The notes beneath the pieces are model-generated. The model made no database searches. It had not been told where the DNA came from and was given only the letters and a program-made list of their open reading frames with translations. From Leptothrix discophora (GTDB lineage: Bacteria > Pseudomonadota > Gammaproteobacteria > Burkholderiales > Burkholderiaceae_C), in contig NZ_JAUZEE010000003.1 of NCBI RefSeq assembly GCF_030705305.1, positions 496,001 through 560,000 of the forward strand: DNA of 64,000 nucleotides. The letters run 5' to 3'. The translations under genes were made by a program, and so were the position numbers. Below, piece by piece: positions 50,992 through 61,263 of this stretch. The number at the start of each line of letters is the position of its first letter. The first letter of the stretch is position 1.

Positions 50992-52275
50992 TCAGCCCTG
51001 AACCGCGTTGGGCGGCGCCATCGCGACGCCGCCACGGCCCTGCGCACGGATCGGCGCCAGCGCATGCTCGGCCGCGCTGAAAAGCCGGTCGCACTGCTGC
51101 GGGACCGGCACCAGCGCCCGACCGGGCTGGGACGACACCGCCAGGCTCGCGCCGGTCGACACGACGCCGTCGGGCATCGTCAGGCGCAGCCGCTGGATCG
51201 ACAGCTGCAGCCGCTCGGCCAGCACGCGGGCCTCTTCCTGGGTGGTCTGCGGCAGCAGGATGGCAAAGGACTCGCCGGCCATGCGGCCCACCTCGTCGGT
51301 GGCGCGCAAGCCCTCGATCAGCAGCCGCGAGACCGCCAGCAGCAGCCGTTCGCCGGTTGCCGCGCCCCAGCGCTCGGTCACGTGGCGCTGCCCATCGAGC
51401 TCGACCAGCACCAGGCAGGTCTCGCCGCCGTGGCGCTGCGCACGCATCAGCTCACGCTGCATCAGCCGCAGCATCTCGGCCCGGTTCCAGACCTGGGTGA
51501 GCGGGTCGCGCACGGCCTGCGACTGCATCTCGGCGGCCTGCTCCTGCAACTGCAGGCGGCAGCTCTGCAGTTCGGCCACCAGGGTCTCCTTGAGCACGTG
51601 CTTGCGCCAGATCATCAGGCTGACCATGAAGCCCAGCCCGCAGGCGATCAGGCCGTCGATCCGGTTGGCCGCCAGGTGGCCGCTGTCACCCTGGGTCAGG
51701 CCGAGCGCCCAGGCATAGACCGCAAAGGCCAGCCCGTACATCACGGCCGCACGCGGCGGGCGCAGCAGGAACAGCGCGCCGACCAGCACGCAGCCGATCA
51801 GGAAGGACGTGATGCTCGCGCCGATCCACTGGTCGATGCTGGCCATGACGATGGTGAACAGCAGCGCGCTGCCCAGGCCCCAGATCTCCAGCACCTCCTG
51901 GAAGCCCCGGCGCAGCCGGGGCTGGCGGCGGGTCCAGCCGATCAGCAGGCCCACCAGCACGAGGTTGGCGGCCATCGCCAGGTGCACCAGCACGACCGCC
52001 TCGCGCCAGCGCGCACTGGCCAGCGCCAGTTCGGTGGCCGCATTGGCCGACACGGCTGCGGCGACCACCTGGCCGGGCACGCCCAGGCCGAAATGCCGCA
52101 TCAGGCCGCTGCCGGTGGCCGGTGCGGCGACGGCATGGTCGTTCCATGAACTGGCCACGTGCAGCAGGCTCAGCGGGACCAGCAAGGCGGTCAGCCACGC
52201 CAGACGACGCAGGTTCTCCAGGAGCGCCTGGACCGCAATGCGCTCATTGCGAGCCCACACACTGCGCCACTTCAT
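50992..52275 (-). CDS. Membrane protein with degenerate GGDEF domain
   Basis: A 427-residue protein. The first half holds about six hydrophobic segments (30-230). The second half is GGDEF-like with D-P-L-T-Q-V-W-N-R and L-V-E-L-D-G-Q-R-H-V-T-E-R-W-G. The active-site signature reads M-A-G-E-S-F instead of G-G-D/E-E-F, and the usual D-x-D-x-F-K is altered, so catalysis is doubtful. It may bind GTP or its neighbour instead. ATG 52275 was chosen; upstream frame is non-coding in style. It is immediately before the intact cyclase at 50988. Confidence 0.85.
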   Translation of the reverse strand: MKWRSVWARNERIAVQALLENLRRLAWLTALLVPLSLLHVASSWNDHAVAAPATGSGLMRHFGLGVPGQVVAAAVSANAATELALASARWREAVVLVHLAMAANLVLVGLLIGWTRRQPRLRRGFQEVLEIWGLGSALLFTIVMASIDQWIGASITSFLIGCVLVGALFLLRPPRAAVMYGLAFAVYAWALGLTQGDSGHLAANRIDGLIACGLGFMVSLMIWRKHVLKETLVAELQSCRLQLQEQAAEMQSQAVRDPLTQVWNRAEMLRLMQRELMRAQRHGGETCLVLVELDGQRHVTERWGAATGERLLLAVSRLLIEGLRATDEVGRMAGESFAILLPQTTQEEARVLAERLQLSIQRLRLTMPDGVVSTGASLAVSSQPGRALVPVPQQCDRLFSAAEHALAPIRAQGRGGVAMAPPNAVQG

Positions 52276-52348
52276 GCCCGCTCCAGACACCGCTGCTCCC
52301 ACCCGTTGATCCGGTCCACCGTCTGCCGCCGGGCCCGGGCCCCGCAGG

Positions 52349-53434
<1,086 letters not shown>

Positions 53435-53509
53435 CGACGGACGGGGCGCGGCGCGAGGAAGAAGCAGGCCTCGATTGTCGTCCCGGGCCTCGCGCGCCGT
53501 GCCCGGGCA

Positions 53510-55099
53510 TCACAGGTCGATGCTGAGGTAGCGCGCCGAGGTCAGCAGGAAGGCCGCCGCGCCGGCGTGGACCTGCACGGCCTGGCGGATCTCGGCCGGG
53601 GCGAGGTGACGACGGCCCTCGCGCAGCAGCAGCACGTCGAGGCGCTGGACGACGTTGGCCACGGCCGCACGCTCCAGGTCGTCGACCAGCACGATCAGCG
53701 CCTCGCCGGCGATCGGCACGACCGCGTCGTGGCCACGCAGGCCGCGCGCCAGCGCCTGCATCAGCGCCGGCAGACGGGGTGATGGCAGCGAGCTGTCGAG
53801 GCCGTCGCCGTGCGGCCGCCGAAGCGGCGCATCGACGTTGTCGGACGGCTGGGCACCGGCCGGGGTGAGGCTGCCGATCGGGCCGATCGTCATCATCTGG
53901 ATCTCCGGGCCGGACGCCGGATCGTCGGGCGCCTGCGCCGCCGACAGGGGCGCCAGCGTGCTGTGGCTGCCCTCGGGCCGGTTCACGGGCAGGTCGATGT
54001 GCAGCCACAGCACCGGTCGACGCGACCGCGCGCCGCGACCGTAGCCAGCCCGCGCGAGATGCCATTCGAGCGCCATCACGTTGCGGAAGGTGGCCGCGCC
54101 GGAGCGGGCGTCGCGCTCGGTCCGCCGCCTGGCGTGGCGCGCACGCGGCTCGTTCCAGACCATGCCGAGCATCCCGACGACCATCAGCCGGAAGGTTGTC
54201 GCCAGCAGCACGACATAGCCGTCCGGGCCGTTGAAGGGCGAGGCCCCGACCAGCAGGCCGTCCACGTGCAGCAGCAAGGAGAGCGACAGCAGGACCGACA
54301 GCGCCGCACCGAACATCCCGCCCAGCCAGCCGCCCAGGAAGGTGTAGAGCGGCAAGGCATACATCGCGCCCATCGACTGGCCCAGCGCGAGGCCCAGGAC
54401 CAGCGCGCCCGCGACGATGCCCAGCAGCAGCCGCCCACCCGGCCGCGGCGCCGGGACTCGCCCGAGCAGCGGCACGGCCAGCAGCACCGACAGCGTGCTG
54501 GCCAGCACGTGGCTGTAGAACAGCAGCCGCAGGTGCTCGAGATCCTGCATCGCGTCGTGCGCATCGCTCAGGGCCTGCATGACGAGGTGCAGCCCGACGA
54601 TCGCCAGGCCGGCAACGAGCGCCAGAGGCAGCAGACTCATCACCACCAGCCGGGCGGTGGCCGAGAGCCGCCGCAGCGGGGGCGGCCGCCGGTCGCGGGC
54701 CAGTTCGGCCAGGATGCGCTGCACCTGCCGCGACGTGAAGCAGGCCTGCCAGGCCACCAGCGCGCCACTGCCCAACCCGTCCAGCAAGCGCTGCGCGAGG
54801 TCCAGACCGAAGGGCTGGCTGATCCGCTGCGCGACGAGTTCGCAAGCGGCCAGCACGATGGCCAGCAGCAGGACGCAGCGCCCGCGCGAGGCATGCGCTG
54901 CCTGCATCGCCACGACCACCGCCGGGCCGACGGCGAGCGCCACCGGCGGCATGTCGCCGGGCGATGCACGCAGCTGTCCGGCACCGATCGCCAGCACCGG
55001 CAGCAACAGCCAGGCCAGCGCCTGCATCGGGAGGGCCGCACGGCCCGGATCGCCGCCAGGGCTTGCGCCTTCGACCTGACCTGAATCGCGTGCCTTCAT
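53510..55099 (-). CDS. Polytopic membrane protein with highly degenerate GGDEF-like C-terminus
   Basis: A 529-residue protein with roughly eight hydrophobic segments up to residue 330, then a cytoplasmic region. Within it L-W-L-H-I-D-L-P-V-N and D-A-V-V-P-I-A-G-E-A-L-I-V-L-V-D align in order with the I-D-x-D-x-F-K and R-x-G-G-D-E-F-x-V-L blocks of GGDEF domains, but the catalytic residues are lost. This alignment is by eye and tentative. The ATG at 55099 overlaps the stop of the NMT1-GGDEF gene by 4 bases (ATGA), so the pair is co-translated. It may be a regulatory partner of that cyclase. Confidence 0.75.
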   Translation of the reverse strand: MKARDSGQVEGASPGGDPGRAALPMQALAWLLLPVLAIGAGQLRASPGDMPPVALAVGPAVVVAMQAAHASRGRCVLLLAIVLAACELVAQRISQPFGLDLAQRLLDGLGSGALVAWQACFTSRQVQRILAELARDRRPPPLRRLSATARLVVMSLLPLALVAGLAIVGLHLVMQALSDAHDAMQDLEHLRLLFYSHVLASTLSVLLAVPLLGRVPAPRPGGRLLLGIVAGALVLGLALGQSMGAMYALPLYTFLGGWLGGMFGAALSVLLSLSLLLHVDGLLVGASPFNGPDGYVVLLATTFRLMVVGMLGMVWNEPRARHARRRTERDARSGAATFRNVMALEWHLARAGYGRGARSRRPVLWLHIDLPVNRPEGSHSTLAPLSAAQAPDDPASGPEIQMMTIGPIGSLTPAGAQPSDNVDAPLRRPHGDGLDSSLPSPRLPALMQALARGLRGHDAVVPIAGEALIVLVDDLERAAVANVVQRLDVLLLREGRRHLAPAEIRQAVQVHAGAAAFLLTSARYLSIDL

Positions 55100-57267
55100 G
55101 ATGGATCGGCCTCGGCGGGCGCCGGGCGGTCCGGCTCGCCGGGCAAGGTGACCTGGGCCGGCAGGCTGGGCCCGGTCGCCACCGACGCGAGGACGACGCG
55201 GTTGCGCCCCTCGTGCTTGGCCTGGTAGACGGCCGCATCGGCGCGCTTGAAGAGCCGGTCGGCATCGTCGCCGGGCAGCGTCGCCGCCACGCCGATCGAC
55301 ACGGTGATGTGCGCGAAGCCACCGTCGGTCGGAATCTCCAGTGCGGCGATGAGCTGGCGCAGCTGCTCTGCCCGTTCGGCCGCGAAGCCCAGGTCAGAGC
55401 CGGGCAGCACGACCACGAACTCCTCGCCGCCGTAGCGGCAGACCACGTCCTCGCTGCGGTGGCGGTCCTGCAGCACGCGGGCGATCTGGCGCAGCACCTC
55501 GTCGCCGCCGGCATGTCCGTAGTGGTCGTTGATGCGCTTGAAATGGTCGGCGTCGACCACCATCAGCGCGAGCGGACGGCTCTCCCGCTGGGACCGGTGC
55601 AGTTCGCGGCGCAGCGTCGCATCGAGGTAGCGGCGGTTGAACAGGCCGGTCAGCGGGTCGCGCACGCTGGCATCGCGCAGCTTGGCCTGCAGCTGCTCGA
55701 CCTCCTCGATGATCCGGCCGCGCTGGGCCGACAGCAGCGACAGCTCGATCTCCGCGCGCTTGCGCAACGTGATGTCGACGGCTGCGGCGAAGGCGCAGGG
55801 CTTGCCCTCGTACTCGACCGCCCGCATCGTCAGCAACGACCAGTGCGCGGCCTCGGCACCCACGCCAGGACGCTCCAGCTCGACGTCGCGCAGGATGCGG
55901 CTGCTCTGCAAGCGCTGCATCAGTTCGCCGCCCGGACGCAGCGACGGCAGGCTGTCGTGGATGCGCAGTTCGGCCGAGTCGCCGGCCAGTCCGAGCGCGC
56001 CGATGGCCCGTTCGTTCGCATAGGCGACATGGCCGTCACGGATGCCGAACATCAGCACCGGGAAGGGCGCGACGTCCATCAGGAACTGGAAGCGCAGGTC
56101 GTCGTCGCCCTGCTGCTGCTGGGCCGCCTTCAGCTGGTCGGCCTCGGCCCGGCTGCGCGCGGCGATGCGCCAGAGCCCCCAGACCGTCAGCCAGAGCGCG
56201 GCGACGACGCCGGTGAGCGCGACCCGCATCGGGTCGGGCATCAGCGCCACCGGCTCGCGGTCGACCCGCCAGAGCAGGCCGTCGAGCCGCGCCAGGTCGG
56301 CCTCGCTGGCGAGGCCCAGGCGGACCTGCTCGTCGGCGACGCGCCGCCAGTGCAGCTGGCTCATGTGGCCCAGCTCGATGTCGTCCCGGTGGCTGAGGCT
56401 TTCCAGCTCGCGGCCTTCGGCCATCAGCTGCTCGACGCCCAGGTGCGGCGCATGCAGGCGATGGATCAGCCGGGCCGTGCCCTCGATGTCGTCGAAGGCG
56501 GCGCGCCAGCCCTTGAGCGTCGCACGCCGGAAGCGCTCGACCCGCTGCGGATCCTGCGCGGCCAGCGCACCGGAGGTGAACAGGATCTCGCTGTAGAAGC
56601 CCGGCAGGCGCCGGTCCAGCTCGATCAGCGCATGGGGCACACCGCGTCGTCGCAGTTCCTGGACCTCGGTGCTGCGGTAGCCCGACATCAGCTCGATCTC
56701 GCCGGCCTCGAACTGCTCGATCGGATCGGGTGGCATGGCCTGCGGCACCCGCGCCAGGTCGATCCCCGCCGCCGCCAGCGGCAAGGCCAGCTCGACCTGG
56801 TCGTCGACCTTGCCCCGCCACATCACCCGGGCACGCGCCAACTCGGCCAGCCGTTCGTGTGTCAGGGCCGGCGCGCCGGCGCGCTCGTCGGTCGGCGGGC
56901 GTGCGGCGATCCAGACCAGCGGCGTTTCCTGCAGCACCGCGGCCAGCGCCACCACGTCCGCGCCCTTCATGCGCCGGACCGCCAGCCCGGCATTGCCGAC
57001 GCCGAACTCGGAGCGGCCGAGCGTGACCGCATCGACCGGCGCCGCCGCACCGTGGCCGCCCGGCCGCAGTTCGACGTCGAAGCCTTCCTCGCGGTAGTAG
57101 CCCCTGGCCAGCGCGACGTAGTAGCCGGCGAACTGGAACTGGTGCGTCCAGCTCAGCTGCACCGACACCGCCTGCATCGCCGCGGTCGGCAGGCAAGCCA
57201 TCGCGAGGCAGGCCAGCAGCCCTCGCGCCCATGCGGCCGTTGACGGCCTGCGTGATCCTCGATCCAT
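55096..57267 (-). CDS. NMT1/THI5-type periplasmic sensor-PAS-GGDEF diguanylate cyclase
   Basis: A 723-residue protein with a signal sequence (14-34). A substrate-binding-protein domain of NMT1/THI5 type follows (about 35-290, V-S-V-Q-L-S-W-T-H-Q-F-Q-F-A-G-Y-Y-V-A, G-Y-Y-R-E-E-G-F-D-V-E-L), then a membrane helix near 345-370, a PAS domain and a GGDEF domain with V-D-A-D-H-F-K-R-I-N-D and R-Y-G-G-E-E-F. It should make cyclic di-GMP in response to a small periplasmic ligand, possibly a pyrimidine, sulfonate or flavin precursor like those bound by free NMT1 proteins. ATG 57267 has AAGGA 9 bases upstream, better than ATG 57276. Confidence 0.9.
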   Translation of the reverse strand: MDRGSRRPSTAAWARGLLACLAMACLPTAAMQAVSVQLSWTHQFQFAGYYVALARGYYREEGFDVELRPGGHGAAAPVDAVTLGRSEFGVGNAGLAVRRMKGADVVALAAVLQETPLVWIAARPPTDERAGAPALTHERLAELARARVMWRGKVDDQVELALPLAAAGIDLARVPQAMPPDPIEQFEAGEIELMSGYRSTEVQELRRRGVPHALIELDRRLPGFYSEILFTSGALAAQDPQRVERFRRATLKGWRAAFDDIEGTARLIHRLHAPHLGVEQLMAEGRELESLSHRDDIELGHMSQLHWRRVADEQVRLGLASEADLARLDGLLWRVDREPVALMPDPMRVALTGVVAALWLTVWGLWRIAARSRAEADQLKAAQQQQGDDDLRFQFLMDVAPFPVLMFGIRDGHVAYANERAIGALGLAGDSAELRIHDSLPSLRPGGELMQRLQSSRILRDVELERPGVGAEAAHWSLLTMRAVEYEGKPCAFAAAVDITLRKRAEIELSLLSAQRGRIIEEVEQLQAKLRDASVRDPLTGLFNRRYLDATLRRELHRSQRESRPLALMVVDADHFKRINDHYGHAGGDEVLRQIARVLQDRHRSEDVVCRYGGEEFVVVLPGSDLGFAAERAEQLRQLIAALEIPTDGGFAHITVSIGVAATLPGDDADRLFKRADAAVYQAKHEGRNRVVLASVATGPSLPAQVTLPGEPDRPAPAEADPS

Positions 57268-57346
57268 CCCTGTCATTCCTTTTTTGTTCCCTGCCCGGGC
57301 TTCAGGCCTCGGCCCTCGGCGCCCGAACCACGCCGATGTCACGCGT

Positions 57347-57967
57347 CTAAAGCTCCATCCCGTTGCGCAGCGCATGCCGGATCAGGTCGGCGTTGTTGTC
57401 CACGCCCATCTTGCGCATCAGGTTCATCTTGTGGGTGCTGACCGTCTTGGCGCTCAGGAACAGACGGTCGGCGATGTCGCCCAGCCGCAGCCCGGCCACG
57501 ATCAGCGCGAGCACCTCCTGCTCGCGCCGCGTCAGCCTGACCTCGCCGTCGCCCGGGCCGTCCAGCACCATGCGCTGGGCCAGCGCCGACTCGACGAACC
57601 GCTCGCCGGCCGCGAGCTTGCGGATCGCGCCCATCAGCGTCTGGATGTCGCAGCCCTTGCTGAGGAAGCCGCGCGCGCCCAGCTCCAGCGCGCGCTGCAC
57701 GATCGACGGCGAGGCGTGCATCGTCAGCACCAGGATGGGCAGTCCGGGCCAGCCCTGGCGGATCCGGTCGAGCAGCACCGGGCCGCTCTCGCCGGGCATG
57801 TTGAGGTCCAGCAGCAGCACGTCGGGCAGGCCGCGGCGCAGCAGGTCAAGCAGGCCGTCGGCGCTGCCGGCCTGGCCGGTCACGACCATGTCCGGCTGGC
57901 CGGCGAAGAGTTCGACCAGCCCGGCCCGAAGGATCGCGTGGTCGTCGGCCAGCACGAGGCGGATCAT
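57347..57967 (-). CDS. NarL/FixJ-family response regulator
   Basis: A 206-residue regulator: receiver domain 1-120 with acidic D8-D9, phosphoacceptor Asp54 in L-L-L-D-L-N-M-P and Lys104; then a LuxR-type helix-turn-helix at 143-200 (L-T-R-R-E-Q-E-V-L, A-K-T-V-S-T-H-K). It is phosphorylated by the histidine kinase whose gene overlaps its start by 4 bases. Target genes are unknown; the downstream GGDEF genes 79 bases away are the obvious candidates. Confidence 0.96.
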   Translation of the reverse strand: MIRLVLADDHAILRAGLVELFAGQPDMVVTGQAGSADGLLDLLRRGLPDVLLLDLNMPGESGPVLLDRIRQGWPGLPILVLTMHASPSIVQRALELGARGFLSKGCDIQTLMGAIRKLAAGERFVESALAQRMVLDGPGDGEVRLTRREQEVLALIVAGLRLGDIADRLFLSAKTVSTHKMNLMRKMGVDNNADLIRHALRNGMEL

Positions 57968-59727
57968 GACGACGCTCCCGGCAGGCGCTCGGCCGGGGCG
58001 GCCCGCACCGGCCACGCCATCTCCAGCCGCACCCGGCAGCCGCGCCCGGGCTGGCTCGACACCTGCAGCCGGGCGCCCAGCCGCAAGGCCCGCTCCTGCA
58101 TCCCGAACAGGCCGAAATGGCCATGGCGACGGCGCTGCGCCGGGTCGAAGCCGATGCCGTCGTCGACCACCTCGATGCACAGGCCGGCCGCATCGGCCGC
58201 CAGGCTCAGGCCGACCTGGTGGGCCGCCGCGTGGCGGGTGACGTTGCCGAGCGATTCCTGGACGATGCGGAACAGGTCCTGCGTGGCGTCCTCGTCGAGC
58301 CCGCCGCAGCGCCCGTCCGGGTCGTCGACCACGACCTCGCAGGGCAGCTCGGCGCGCAGCCGGAACTCGTCGGCCAGCCAGCCGATCGCGCTGACCAGGC
58401 CCAGCGCCAGCGCCGGTGGCCGCATCAGCGTGCTGAAGTCGCGCACCATGCACAGGGCCTCGTCGACCAGCGCACCGACCGCCTCCACGCGCTCGGCCAG
58501 CCGCTGCGGCTCGCTGGCCGCGCCGGCCTGGCCCAGCATCTGGGCGCGCAACTTGATCGTGCTGAGCACCTGGCCCAGGCCGTCGTGCAGGTCGGCGGCC
58601 ATGCGCTTGCGCAGCTGGTCCAGCCGCTGCTCGCTCTGGGCCGACAGCTCGCGCAGCTGCGCGCTCAGGTCGGCCAGCTCCTGCGCCGCGAGCTGCGACT
58701 CGGTCACGTCCTGGACCGTGCCATGCACCCGGATGACCTGGCCGTTGCGGTCGGTCTCGGGCTCGACCCGGATGGCATGCCACTGCGCCTGGCGCGTGCC
58801 GGCCCGGCAGGGACAGCGCACCACGATCTGGCCGGCCCGGCCGTCCAGCACGCCATCGCGCAGCGCGATCAGCTGCGGCCGGTCGCGCGGGTCGAGCGCG
58901 GTGAGCATGTCGACCATCGTCAGCCGGCCGTCCAGCGGACGGCCGCCCAGCATGCGCAAGAGCTGCGGCGAGCACTGGAAGTCGCCGCTGCGCACGTCGT
59001 GCTCGAAGCTGCCGATGCGTGCCAGCACCTGCGCGGCCTGGAGCTTGGACTCCGAGCGGCCGAGCGCCTGCAGGGCCTGCTCGCGTGCCGACACCGTCGC
59101 CAGCCATTCGGAGACGTCGCGCACCAGCATCAGCCGGGCCTCGCGGCCCTGCCGGCGCAGGGGCCGCGAACGCAGGTGGACGTAGAAGGGCGAACCGTCG
59201 GCCCGGCGGTGCTGCCACAGGCCGCCGCTGGCCGGCATGCCGCGCCCGAGCCGATCGAGGTAGGCATCCATGCGGGCATGTTCCGGGCCGGTGTGCAGGT
59301 CGGCCAGTCCCAGGCCGCGCCAGTCCTCGCCGCGCCAGCCGTACTGCTCGCAGGCGGCCGGGTTGGCGTCGAGGATCCGGCGGGTCTCGACGTCGACCAC
59401 CAGCAGCGCCTGCGGATGGGCGAGGAACAGCAGGTCCTCGGCCTCGCGGTCGTCGACCGGCTCGGTGACGGCACCGTGCTCATGCTGGCGCCGCTGCTGG
59501 CAGCGCGCGAGCGCGGCGCGCAGGCTGGTGATCTCCAGGCCCTGGGCATGCAGCGTGGCGCGCGAGGCATGCAGCAGTTCCTCCAGCAACGGCGAGCTGC
59601 TGTCGTCGGCCCGGCGGCGGATGCTGCGCGTGTGGCTGCGGACGCCGCGGAGGTGGTCGATCTGGCGACCGATGCGGTCGATCAGGGGCAGGCAGGCCAG
59701 TTCGTCGTGGTCGGGATAGTCGGACAT
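57964..59727 (-). CDS. Sensor histidine kinase (PAS-PAS-HisKA_3-HATPase)
   Basis: A 587-residue protein without clear membrane segments. A coiled N-terminus is followed by two PAS-like domains (about 95-210 and 225-345), a HisKA_3 dimerisation region with A-A-D-L-H-D-G-L-G-Q (His381) and an HATPase domain with R-I-V-Q-E-S-L-G-N-V-T-R-H-A, V-V-D-D-G-I-G-F-D and F-G-L-F-G-M-Q-E-R-A. It phosphorylates the coupled NarL-type regulator (4-base overlap). The start at 59727 (M-S-D-Y-P-D) lacks a good Shine-Dalgarno; ATG 59838 would add 37 residues. Confidence 0.93.
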   Translation of the reverse strand: MSDYPDHDELACLPLIDRIGRQIDHLRGVRSHTRSIRRRADDSSSPLLEELLHASRATLHAQGLEITSLRAALARCQQRRQHEHGAVTEPVDDREAEDLLFLAHPQALLVVDVETRRILDANPAACEQYGWRGEDWRGLGLADLHTGPEHARMDAYLDRLGRGMPASGGLWQHRRADGSPFYVHLRSRPLRRQGREARLMLVRDVSEWLATVSAREQALQALGRSESKLQAAQVLARIGSFEHDVRSGDFQCSPQLLRMLGGRPLDGRLTMVDMLTALDPRDRPQLIALRDGVLDGRAGQIVVRCPCRAGTRQAQWHAIRVEPETDRNGQVIRVHGTVQDVTESQLAAQELADLSAQLRELSAQSEQRLDQLRKRMAADLHDGLGQVLSTIKLRAQMLGQAGAASEPQRLAERVEAVGALVDEALCMVRDFSTLMRPPALALGLVSAIGWLADEFRLRAELPCEVVVDDPDGRCGGLDEDATQDLFRIVQESLGNVTRHAAAHQVGLSLAADAAGLCIEVVDDGIGFDPAQRRRHGHFGLFGMQERALRLGARLQVSSQPGRGCRVRLEMAWPVRAAPAERLPGASS

Positions 59728-60158
59728 CGCAAAGGGAGCGTCGGCACGCCGGAAACGATTCCGGTCGGCCGTGGCGGTCCGCTCGCGGGCGTCCCTGCCG
59801 GTGCTTGATCCAGGACATGAATACGTGGTGGTGAGCATTGGTTCACACCCCGTACCTGGGATCAATCAGGGAAGCCTGACCCGTTTCAGCCGTGCCCGAT
59901 GGACGCGCCCGAGGGGTCGCCAGACACGGCGCCGGAAGCGGCTGTGGCGCGGGACGCGCGCACGGCCGGGCGGGACCGGCCACCGCCGGGAAACCATCGG
60001 CTGGGTCTATCGAGATCAACAGGATGCCTTCGGACCAGACGGACGCCCCTGCGGCGCCCTCCCCGGTCTTTTCGGCAGGCCGGACCAGGGATTCAGACCC
60101 CGGCGGGTATCAGATCGGCATCCTGTCGTCGGGCCCGGCCGCCCGACGGGTCGCCGGT
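59728..60158. other. 431-bp gap between kinase and selD, no supported gene
   Basis: It lies upstream of the kinase operon and downstream of selD, so it should hold the kinase promoter and the selD terminator. Apart from the hairpin at 60127-60148, no tRNA, repeat or convincing -35/-10 was found. A + strand ORF starting at 60024 (AACAGG before the ATG) runs antisense into selD and is not supported. Confidence 0.6.
60127..60148 (-). terminator. GC-rich hairpin downstream of selD
   Basis: A perfect 8-bp stem CGTCGGGC/GCCCGACG with a 6-base loop starts 11 bases after the selD stop. It has no T-tract, so it may protect the 3' end or act with Rho rather than as an intrinsic terminator. Confidence 0.45.
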
Positions 60159-61235
60159 TCAGCCGATCGTCAGGCCGACCGGGCGGTCGGTGCCGGCCAA
60201 GAGGACCTCGCCGATGCGGGCGGCGGCCTCGAAGCCGTGGCGGCGGAAGGTCGCCAGCACGGCGTCCAGCGCGGCGGGCGCGCAGGCCACCAGCAGGCCA
60301 CCGCTGGTCTGCGGATCGGTCAGCAGCGCGCGGTCGAGCGGGTCGAAGTCGGACGGCAGCACCACCCCGGTGCCGTAGCCGGCCCAGTTCCGGCCGGACG
60401 CGCCGGTCACGCAGCCTTGCCCAGCCAGTTCGCGCACGCCGTCCAGCAGCGGCACGGCTGCCCAGTCGATGCGGACCTGGCAGCGCGAGCCGCGCGCCAG
60501 TTCCAGCGCATGGCCAGCCAGGCCGAAGCCGGTGACGTCGGTCAGCGCATGCACGCCGTCGATCGCGGCCAGGTCCGGGCCCGGCGTGTTCAGCCGCGTG
60601 GTGGTGTCGAGCATGCGGGCATAGCCGGCGGCATCGAGCAGGTTCTTCTTCAGCGCGGCCGACTGCACGCCCACGCCCAGCGGCTTGCCCAGCACCAGCA
60701 CGTCGCCGGGTTGCGCATCGGCATTGCGCTTGATGCGGTCCGGATGGACCAGGCCCAGCGCGACCAGGCCGTAGATGGCCTCGACGGAATCGATGGTGTG
60801 GCCGCCCGCGATCGGGATGCCGGCCGCGCGGCAGGCGCTCGCGCCGCCCTCGAGGATCCGGCCGATGGTCGCCGTGCTCAGCACGTTGATCGGCATGCCC
60901 ACCAGGGCCAGCGCGAAGATCGGCCGACCGCCCATGGCGTAGACGTCGCTGATCGCGTTGGTCGCGGCGATGCGACCGAAGTCATGCGGGTCGTCGACGA
61001 TGGGCATGAAGAAGTCGGTCGTCGCGACCAGCGCCTGCTCGTCGTTGAGGCGGTAGACGGCCGCATCGTCGGAGGTCTCGATGCCCACCAGCAGTTCCGG
61101 CGGCAAGGGCATCGCGGCGGTGCCGCGCAGGATCTCGGACAGCACGCCCGGGGCGATCTTGCAGCCGCAGCCGCCGCCGTGCGAGAGCGAGGTCAGGCGG
61201 GGTTCGACGGGACGGGTGTCGTTCGGGGTGGCCAT
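60159..61235 (-). CDS. selD: Selenide, water dikinase
   Basis: A 358-residue AIR-synthase-fold enzyme. The reactive site reads H-G-G-G-C-G-C-K (Cys23, Lys26), with cysteine instead of selenocysteine. Later motifs are E-T-S-D-D-A-A-V-Y, A-T-T-D-F-F-M-P, N-A-I-S-D-V-Y-A-M-G-G, A-G-G-H-T-I-D, L-T-D-V-T-G-F-G-L-A-G-H and T-D-P-Q-T-S-G-G-L-L. It makes selenophosphate from selenide and ATP for selenocysteine and selenouridine. No selA, selB or selU gene is in the window. It starts 28 bases after the EamA transporter stop and is probably in its operon. Confidence 0.96.
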   Translation of the reverse strand: MATPNDTRPVEPRLTSLSHGGGCGCKIAPGVLSEILRGTAAMPLPPELLVGIETSDDAAVYRLNDEQALVATTDFFMPIVDDPHDFGRIAATNAISDVYAMGGRPIFALALVGMPINVLSTATIGRILEGGASACRAAGIPIAGGHTIDSVEAIYGLVALGLVHPDRIKRNADAQPGDVLVLGKPLGVGVQSAALKKNLLDAAGYARMLDTTTRLNTPGPDLAAIDGVHALTDVTGFGLAGHALELARGSRCQVRIDWAAVPLLDGVRELAGQGCVTGASGRNWAGYGTGVVLPSDFDPLDRALLTDPQTSGGLLVACAPAALDAVLATFRRHGFEAAARIGEVLLAGTDRPVGLTIG

Positions 61236-61263
61236 GGCATGCTCCGCAGGGCGAGGAAGGGAA

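Noticed and set aside
49057-52149. 1030-codon + strand ORF opposite two GGDEF genes
   Set aside because: Antisense frame of GC-rich coding DNA. The minus-strand products have clear GGDEF, PAS and membrane features.
55213-57243. 676-codon + strand ORF opposite the NMT1-GGDEF gene
   Set aside because: No recognisable domain, Arg/Gln/His-rich shadow composition, and full overlap with a well-supported gene.
59728-60158. Possible tRNA-Sec or SECIS near selD
   Set aside because: No cloverleaf with a UCA anticodon or long variable arm could be drawn, and selD itself uses cysteine.
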